Shown here: positions 7,199 to 11,948 of the stretch, one piece after another
Position numbering within the stretch: position 1 is the stretch's first letter
How the letters are laid out: every line of letters starts with the position of its first letter
Notes under the pieces: model-generated
What the model was told of the DNA's origin: nothing
The model's database searches: none
Seen by the model: only the letters and a program-made list of their open reading frames with translations
Assembly: GCA_947627075.1 (NCBI GenBank)
Contig: CANQUR010000037.1
Coordinates: forward strand, 1 to 11,948
DNA from: an uncultured Clostridia bacterium
GTDB lineage: Bacteria > Bacillota > Clostridia > Christensenellales > Pumilibacteraceae
Length of the DNA: 11,948 bases
Reading direction: 5' to 3'
Made by a program: the position numbers and the translations under genes

Positions 7199-7528
7199 AT
7201 GAGAAAATACATAGATTGGCAAAAGACGGGATATAATTTGCAATTATTGCGTAACGACAATATTGACCTCAGACGATATGTGTGTGGCGCCATCAATAAC
7301 AGCAAGCCGGACAAAGAAAAAAGACTGTGTAGCGGCGATTGCGAAAGTTGCAAGTTCGAAATGGATAGGAGTATAAGCCGTGTGGAGCTTGCACAAGTTT
7401 TTAACGTGTCAGAAAGCGTGATTTTTAATTGGGAAATCGGCAAGACGCCCGTTTCGTTAGAGGACATGCTTTTTTATTGTTCGATAGCAAAAGTAAAATT
7501 GGAAGATGTAATAATTTTCAAAGAGTAA
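7199..7528 (+). CDS. Small HTH (XRE-like) DNA-binding protein with a cysteine cluster
   Basis: A 109-aa protein. Residues ~59-80 (ISRVELAQVFNVSESVIFNWE) look like the helix-turn-helix core of XRE/Cro-type regulators, followed by SLEDMLFYC helices. Before it is a C-x3-C-x2-C cluster (CSGDCESC, 44-51) that could bind zinc or simply be structural. The N-terminal YNLQLLRNDNIDLRRYV stretch looks like another helical pair. I chose ATG 7199, seven bp after the STAND gene stop. Upstream TTG 7175 and ATG 7178 would overlap that gene and have no ribosome binding site. Even 7199 has only a weak purine stretch (GGGATGG, 7180-7186), so translation may depend on coupling. It could autoregulate the locus or be a structural adaptor; the sequence does not decide. 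Confidence 0.8.
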   Translation: MRKYIDWQKTGYNLQLLRNDNIDLRRYVCGAINNSKPDKEKRLCSGDCESCKFEMDRSISRVELAQVFNVSESVIFNWEIGKTPVSLEDMLFYCSIAKVKLEDVIIFKE

Positions 7529-7543
7529 AGAAAGGGATTTGAA

Positions 7544-9649
7544 ATGAAGCAACTTATAATTAAATTTAACGGCGCGTGGATATTAAGTCATCAAAACGAT
7601 GAACAGCTTCCCATAGAATGCCTTAAAAATAAATTGAAAGATTTTAGCAACTGCGAGATCCAAGACAGCGCATTAACGAAGCTATCGGTCATTTTTAATG
7701 AAGAGGAAACAAACGCGGAAGAATTGGAATCAAAAATCAAAAGTGTTTTAGCAGAAATGTATCCTCAAGAAATATCCGATGATATTGTTTCATTTGAATT
7801 TGATGATTCGTATGATGATATTTTATTGAATTTTGATGATTCTGATGATGATATATCACTTGTACTTGACGATATAGCCGAAAACAAATCGGACGACGAC
7901 GATACGGACGGAGATGAAGAGGACTCAAATGAAGACTTTAAGAGAATGGAACGAATAAGAAATCGAATGATAGCTCGTATTAGGAATGAGGACTACGAAA
8001 TTGTTTCCGACGATAGAGATTCCGATACCATATTGTCCGAAATAGATGATTTGGTGGCTGCGGATAGCTTCAAACAGTTGGCACGTGAAATAATAAAAAT
8101 TGCGCCTGAAATAAAAGAAGATTGTCGAAGCGAAATATTTATTAACAGAAGCTACTTGTTTTCCATAGGAGAAGGGTGTGGACTCAGTACATATTTAAGG
8201 CTTTTTGCCGAGCTCTTAACGTCACTTGAAATTCAAGATTTGAAAACCGCATCCATTGTTGAAGAGCGTCTTAATTATAAAGAAGATATGGCGACCTTTG
8301 ACAATGTACTGAAAACACTTTCGGACGATGATGAAGATTATCTTAAAATCGTTTGCATCGATATTAGCGAATGGTTAAATAAGACGGATTCGTCGGTTTT
8401 TAAAATGTTTTTAAGGCAGCTCGAAAAAGCTACCGCTAAAAATATTTTTGTTTTTAGAATTCCTTTTGTAGAGAAAGATGTTTTGGAGAAGATAAAATAT
8501 TCTCTTTGCGACTTGTTATATATAAAAACCGTCGCCTTTCCGCCTTTGGATAGAAAAGACATAAAGAGTTACGCGGAAAAACAATTTGATGGTTATAAAA
8601 TTAAAGTATGCGATAAAGCGTGGGATATTTTTCAAGATAGAATATCGGAAGAAAAGAAAGACGGTAAATTTTACGGGTTGAAAACAATACAAAAAGTCGT
8701 AAAAGAAATTTCATATAAAAAATTATTGAATAATGTCGAAGATGGGAAGAACTGTAATAAGATTACCTTAAATCAGATGCGGCTTTATTGCAATATCGAA
8801 GCGTCTGTGCTTTCTGCCGAGGCACAATTAAATCAACTTATAGGCAACGAGGCAGTTAAGGAGAAGATACACGAGATTATAGCACAAATCGAATTATCCC
8901 TGAAAGAAGAGTCTATAGATTCTCCTTGCATACATATGCGTTTTATAGGCAATCCCGGGACGGGAAAAACAACGGTGGCTCGAATAATAGGCAAGATGCT
9001 TAAAGAAAAAGGCGTATTGAGAGTAGGTAATTTTTATGAATATTCCGGTCGCGATTTATGCGGTCAATATGTAGGCGAAACAGCGCCGAAAACAGCGAGT
9101 ATTTGTCGAGATGCGTATGGATCGGTTTTATTTATTGATGAAGCGTATTCGCTTTTCAGGGATGAGAGTGATGGACGAGATTATGGGCGTGAGGCTTTAG
9201 AAACATTGATTGCCGAAATGGAAAATCATAGAAATGATCTTGTCGTTATAATGGCAGGCTATACCGACGATATGGACAAGCTTCTAAAAGGGAATACCGG
9301 TCTTGCAAGCAGAATGCCATATACGATAGAATTTCCTAATTTCGATCGCGCTCAACTGTATGAGATTTTTGCCTCAATGGTCAAAAAAAGATTCAAATAC
9401 GATGAATTATTGCTTGAAACCGCAAAAAGTTATTTTACGTCTTTACCTGAAGAGGTAATTAAAGCTAAGGAATTCGCAAATGCCAGGTTTGTTCGAAATT
9501 TGTTTGAACGGACTTGGGCGAAAGCAGCATTGAGATGTGAACTCAATAAAGAAATAGAGGTTATTTTAATTAAAGATGATTTCGAAGCCGCTATCAGAGA
9601 TAAAGAATTTGCCTTTAATCATTCCAAAAAAACAAAAATCGGATTTTAG
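7544..9649 (+). CDS. CbxX/SpoVK-type AAA+ ATPase with a degenerate first AAA-like domain
   Basis: A 701-aa protein that probably remodels or unfolds partner proteins as a ring. Residues 1-85 are a small N-terminal domain. A strongly acidic Asp-rich linker (~86-130) contains a short FDDSxDD repeat. Residues ~170-400 look like an AAA-like domain that has lost its motifs: GEGCGLST (209-216) sits where a P-loop would be but lacks the lysine, and IVCIDIS (269-275) sits at Walker B. The C-terminal domain is canonical: P-loop GNPGTGKTT (469-477), Walker B VLFIDEAYSL (528-537), arginine-finger candidate R590 in GLASR, and sensor-2 region NARFVRN (646-652). That domain closely resembles the CbxX/CfqX, SpoVK and EccA class. 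CbxX relatives act on RuBisCO or in type VII secretion. No such genes are nearby, so the substrate is probably a product of this locus. The start has AAAGGGA. Confidence 0.92.
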   Translation: MKQLIIKFNGAWILSHQNDEQLPIECLKNKLKDFSNCEIQDSALTKLSVIFNEEETNAEELESKIKSVLAEMYPQEISDDIVSFEFDDSYDDILLNFDDSDDDISLVLDDIAENKSDDDDTDGDEEDSNEDFKRMERIRNRMIARIRNEDYEIVSDDRDSDTILSEIDDLVAADSFKQLAREIIKIAPEIKEDCRSEIFINRSYLFSIGEGCGLSTYLRLFAELLTSLEIQDLKTASIVEERLNYKEDMATFDNVLKTLSDDDEDYLKIVCIDISEWLNKTDSSVFKMFLRQLEKATAKNIFVFRIPFVEKDVLEKIKYSLCDLLYIKTVAFPPLDRKDIKSYAEKQFDGYKIKVCDKAWDIFQDRISEEKKDGKFYGLKTIQKVVKEISYKKLLNNVEDGKNCNKITLNQMRLYCNIEASVLSAEAQLNQLIGNEAVKEKIHEIIAQIELSLKEESIDSPCIHMRFIGNPGTGKTTVARIIGKMLKEKGVLRVGNFYEYSGRDLCGQYVGETAPKTASICRDAYGSVLFIDEAYSLFRDESDGRDYGREALETLIAEMENHRNDLVVIMAGYTDDMDKLLKGNTGLASRMPYTIEFPNFDRAQLYEIFASMVKKRFKYDELLLETAKSYFTSLPEEVIKAKEFANARFVRNLFERTWAKAALRCELNKEIEVILIKDDFEAAIRDKEFAFNHSKKTKIGF

Positions 9650-9661
9650 TAAGGAGCATTT

Positions 9662-10153
9662 ATGATAGACGAGAAAAAATTAAAACAAGCAAAACAGGCT
9701 TTTAAGACTCTATGTTCCATGCTTGACGAAAAAAAATGGCATTACGAAAAAGATGAAGATAATTTAACTATCAGTTGCGGAGCGAAAGGAAAAGATTTGT
9801 TGATACCTATTCATATTGAATTTAATGTTGACAGATATTTTGTTGTCGTAATAACGCAAATGCCATTTGAAATTCCGGAAGAAAGACGTAAAGCAATGGC
9901 TGTGGCTGTCAGTGCGGCAAATTGGATGCTCCCGGATGGGAGTTTTGATTATGATTTTATTGAAGGAATAATCTTGTATAGAATGGCCTTATGCTTCGCG
10001 GATTGCATTTTAAGTAAAAAAGCATTTGAATATCTAATGTTGCATTTTTGCTATTTTGCCGATAAATATAATGATAAGTTTTTAATGGTTGCAAAAAGCA
10101 ATATGACCTATGACGAAATCGATAAATTCATAAAAACCAGCGGAGAGTTGTAA
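9662..10153 (+). CDS. YbjN-domain protein (first of a pair)
   Basis: A 163-aa soluble protein resembling the YbjN family, whose fold is shared with type III secretion chaperones. Visible family features are WHYEK (26-30), a central PFEIPEERR segment (68-76), AVSAANW (82-88), DGSFDYDF (92-99) and YNDKFLMVAK (136-145) near the C-terminus. Its exact role is unknown. In this fold the likely task is to bind a partner protein rather than catalyse. AAGGAG lies before the ATG, 12 bp after the AAA+ gene, so both are co-transcribed. An adaptor or chaperone role for the AAA+ or STAND protein is inference. Confidence 0.82.
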   Translation: MIDEKKLKQAKQAFKTLCSMLDEKKWHYEKDEDNLTISCGAKGKDLLIPIHIEFNVDRYFVVVITQMPFEIPEERRKAMAVAVSAANWMLPDGSFDYDFIEGIILYRMALCFADCILSKKAFEYLMLHFCYFADKYNDKFLMVAKSNMTYDEIDKFIKTSGEL

Positions 10154-10154
10154 T

Positions 10155-10628
10155 ATGCCTAAAATTAATCAAAAGAATGAAATACAAGACGTTTATAAAA
10201 TGCTTTGTTCTTTTCTGGATAAGTATCAATGGCATTATGAAAAAGAAGAAGAAAACGGAATTGTTCGATATGGAGTAAACGGAGAGGATCTCCCCATGAC
10301 ATTCATTATAGAAGTAGATAAAGAAAAAGAGTTGTTACGCCTGGTGTCTCCGTTCCCGTTCATTATTGAAGAAAATAAGAGAGTTGAAGGTGCTATCATC
10401 ACAAGTTATGCCAACTATAAAATAGCTAACGGATGCTTTCAATATAATTATTCTCAAGGGAATATTTTATTTACTATGACGAGCTGTTTTCAGGGAAGTT
10501 TTATATCTGAGCCATTTTTATATTATTTTATTATATATTCTCTGAACGTAGTTGAGCACTATAATGATAAATTCATGATGGTTTCAAAGGGATTATTATC
10601 CGTGGAAGATTTCGTTAAAAACGAATAA
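10155..10628 (+). CDS. YbjN-domain protein (second, diverged paralogue)
   Basis: A 157-aa paralogue of the preceding gene, starting one base after its stop codon, with GGAGAG inside the end of that gene as ribosome binding site. It shares KMLCSFLD/WHYEK at the N-terminus and HYNDKFMMVSKG (135-146) near the end, with PFPFIIEENKR in place of the first copy's PFEIPEERR. The middle has drifted: the ANW and GSFDYDF motifs are now ANY and GCFQYNY. The pair probably arose by tandem duplication and may form a heterodimer; that is inference. It is the last gene before a strong terminator. Confidence 0.78.
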   Translation: MPKINQKNEIQDVYKMLCSFLDKYQWHYEKEEENGIVRYGVNGEDLPMTFIIEVDKEKELLRLVSPFPFIIEENKRVEGAIITSYANYKIANGCFQYNYSQGNILFTMTSCFQGSFISEPFLYYFIIYSLNVVEHYNDKFMMVSKGLLSVEDFVKNE

Positions 10629-10632
10629 AATT

Positions 10633-10669
10633 GTATTCTATACAACTTAGTTGAATATAATACTTTTTT
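10633..10669 (+). terminator. Terminator palindrome after the YbjN pair
   Basis: A 31-nt inverted repeat centred at T10648 has arms matching at 13 of 15 positions (GTATTCTATACAACT against its partner) and is followed by six T (10664-10669). It starts 5 bp after the YbjN stop codon. It is AT-rich but long, a good candidate for the end of the operon or a terminator that LoaP would override. Confidence 0.75.
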
Positions 10670-10705
10670 ATCGGCAATTTGTATAGAAACACTTATTATT
10701 GAAAT

Positions 10706-10737
10706 AAACAACATCTTTTCAATGGGGGTGTTGTTTT
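10706..10737 (+). terminator. Second hairpin upstream of the VWA genes
   Basis: AAACAACATC (10706-10715) pairs with GGTGTTGTTT (10727-10736) in a 10-bp stem with one T-G pair and an 11-nt loop. Only a short T stretch follows, so it is a less certain terminator than the one at 10633. Confidence 0.6.
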
Positions 10738-10745
10738 AGTATAAT
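10716..10745 (+). promoter_or_regulatory. Promoter for the VWA genes
   Basis: A perfect TATAAT at 10740-10745 lies 24 bp before the ribosome binding site GGAGGAG. The best -35 is TTTTCA (10716-10721, 4 of 6) at 18 nt, inside the loop of the hairpin at 10706-10737. The overlap suggests that read-through transcription and this promoter could affect each other. Confidence 0.55.
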
Positions 10746-10769
10746 ATACTTGTAAATCAGGAGGAGATT

Positions 10770-11456
10770 ATGAATCAACAAGGAGTTGGCGATTATAATG
10801 TCGATATCGTAATTTGCATTGACGCAACGGGGAGTATGGCTCCGATCATTAACGAGGTCAAAAAAAATGCATTGACTTTTTATCAAAAGTTTGTAGATGC
10901 AATGGATGATAATAACAAAACAGTAGATCAGTTAAGAATCAAGGTGATAGTATTCAGAGATTATATATGTGATTCGAAGCCTATGGTTGAATCGGAATTT
11001 TTTGTTTTACCGTCTCAAAGCGATAAATTCAAGGCTTTTGTTGGCGATATAGAGGCAATAGGCGGAGGTGATACTCCTGAAAATGCGTTGGAAGCCATAG
11101 CTCTTGCGCTTAAATCACAATGGACCACCGGCGGCAATAAACGGAGGCATGCGATTTTGGTATTTACCGATGCTCCGGCATTGCTTCTGAATGAGAGAGC
11201 AGATTGCCCCAATTATCCGAATAATTTACCTAAAGACTTAAGCAATCTCGGCGCATGGTGGGAGGGGATGGATCAATCAATGGACAGCACCTATCAAGCA
11301 AAATATGGCAGATTGGTCGTTTTTGCCCCCAAAGTATATCCATGGAATGAACTGCAAGCGTGGAATAGATATTGGCCGGCATTTTCCCCTGCAGGGAAAG
11401 GCTTATCCGATGTGGATATACAGTCTGCAATAGATCTGCTGGTAGGCTCGTTTTGA
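10770..11456 (+). CDS. VWA-domain protein with intact MIDAS motif (first of tandem pair)
   Basis: A 228-aa single-domain von Willebrand factor A protein. The metal-ion site is complete in outline: D18-x-T-x-S22 (CIDATGSM), T102 in GGGDTPEN, and D134 in VFTDAP. The expected strands are present (VDIVICID, IKVIVFRDY, HAILVFTD). No signal peptide or transmembrane segment is seen, so it is cytoplasmic. VWA domains bind partner proteins through the metal. With AAA+ ATPases they form substrate-presenting pairs, as in MoxR- and CbbQ/CbbO-type systems, and they also occur in TerY-type phospho-signalling triads. The nearby CbxX-type ATPase fits the first type loosely, but no MoxR, kinase or PP2C gene is visible. 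It has its own promoter and GGAGGAG site, and a near-duplicate follows. Confidence 0.9.
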   Translation: MNQQGVGDYNVDIVICIDATGSMAPIINEVKKNALTFYQKFVDAMDDNNKTVDQLRIKVIVFRDYICDSKPMVESEFFVLPSQSDKFKAFVGDIEAIGGGDTPENALEAIALALKSQWTTGGNKRRHAILVFTDAPALLLNERADCPNYPNNLPKDLSNLGAWWEGMDQSMDSTYQAKYGRLVVFAPKVYPWNELQAWNRYWPAFSPAGKGLSDVDIQSAIDLLVGSF

Positions 11457-11462
11457 TAATAA

Positions 11463-11475
11463 ACAACTAAGTTGT
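11463..11475. repeat. Small palindrome between the VWA genes
   Basis: ACAACTAAGTTGT is a 6+1+6 palindrome just after the first VWA stop codon. ACAACTTAGTTG, differing at one base, forms the centre of the terminator palindrome at 10642-10653. A T8 run (11492-11499) lies too far downstream for a standard terminator. Confidence 0.4.
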
Positions 11476-11512
11476 GTTATTATATATTAAATTTTTTTTG
11501 GAGGTCATTCTT

Positions 11513-11948
11513 ATGAGTGAACAAGGACAAGGTGGAGAATACAATGTAGATATTGTAATGTGCATTGACGGCACGGCGAGTATGAAACCTATTATCAATG
11601 ACGTCAAGGCAAATGCTATGTCATTCTATCAAAAATTCGTAAATGCCATGGAGGAAAACGAAAAGAAAGCCGAAGCGTTACGAATAAAAGTAATTGTATT
11701 CAGAGATTATGGCTGCGATGAACAGCCTATGGAAGAGTCGGAATTCTTTACATTGCCGGAGCAAACGGATCAATTTCAAGCCTTTGTAAACGGCATAGAA
11801 GCAAAAGGCGGCGGAGATATTCCGGAAAATGGACTTGAAGCCATTGCGCTTGCGCTTAAATCACAATGGACTACAGGAGGCAATAAACGAAGGCATGCAA
11901 TTTTGATATTTACCGACGCGGCGGCATTACCGCTCGGAGAACGTTCCG
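11513..11948 (+). CDS. VWA-domain protein, second copy (3' end outside window)
   Basis: An open frame from ATG 11513, preceded by GGAGG (11500-11504), runs off the right edge after 145 codons. It is closely similar to the preceding gene, for example in VDIV.CID, KVIVFRDY and the long stretch from LEAIALALKSQW through GNKRRHAIL, so it arose by tandem duplication. The metal site differs: the first motif is D19-G-T-A-S23, and the threonine of GGGDTPEN is isoleucine here (GGGDIPEN, I103). The following aspartate is kept (D135 in IFTDAA). Loss of that threonine may weaken metal binding, although other VWA proteins are known to vary here. The cut is the window edge, not a mutation. Confidence 0.88.
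   Translation, partial: MSEQGQGGEYNVDIVMCIDGTASMKPIINDVKANAMSFYQKFVNAMEENEKKAEALRIKVIVFRDYGCDEQPMEESEFFTLPEQTDQFQAFVNGIEAKGGGDIPENGLEAIALALKSQWTTGGNKRRHAILIFTDAAALPLGERS

Noticed and set aside
11513..11948. Second VWA gene as a truncated pseudogene
   Set aside because: The frame is open to the window edge with a good ribosome binding site; the missing end is simply outside the window.

Overview
The window looks like an accessory island from an AT-rich, low-GC Gram-positive bacterium, probably an uncultured gut-type Clostridia member. The reasons are strong GGAGG-type ribosome binding sites, -10 boxes close to TATAAT, U-tailed hairpin terminators, a LoaP-type NusG paralogue, and a long BspA-type leucine-rich repeat (LRR) region. 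All assignments are by eye from protein motifs; no database search was run.

Layout. (1) 1-266: the 3' end of a surface-type protein with an acidic spacer, a glycine-rich membrane helix and a basic tail, closed by a clear terminator. (2) 267-529: intergenic, with a weak terminator-like hairpin and a hairpin overlapping a TATAAT box. (3) 530-1435: a tyrosine recombinase with all the expected catalytic residues. (4) 1436-1749: non-coding but structured. It has a perfect 49-nt palindrome at the integrase stop codon, a second related palindrome 127 bp further on, a promoter-like pair between them, and a leader before the next gene. (5) 1750-10628: seven tightly packed plus-strand genes: LoaP/NusG-like antiterminator, two-helix membrane protein, 1357-aa STAND NTPase fused to a BspA-type LRR array, small HTH protein, 701-aa CbxX-type AAA+ ATPase, and two YbjN-domain paralogues. 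(6) 10629-10769: a terminator palindrome, a second hairpin and a new promoter. (7) 10770 to the end: two tandem von Willebrand factor A (VWA) paralogues, the second cut by the window edge.

How the genes may work together (inference). LoaP proteins are operon-specific processive antiterminators of long operons, so the LoaP-like gene probably drives the ~9-kb unit behind it. The 1357-aa protein has the layout of a NOD-like receptor: short N-terminal domain, nucleotide switch, repeat sensor. It has no signal peptide or membrane segment, unlike ordinary BspA-type surface proteins. It sits 11 bp after a two-helix membrane protein that could be its membrane partner or effector. The AAA+, YbjN and VWA genes recall AAA+/VWA remodelling pairs. 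The most interesting reading is an immune or conflict system controlled by an antiterminator, possibly with a recombinase-switched promoter. None of this is proven by the sequence alone.
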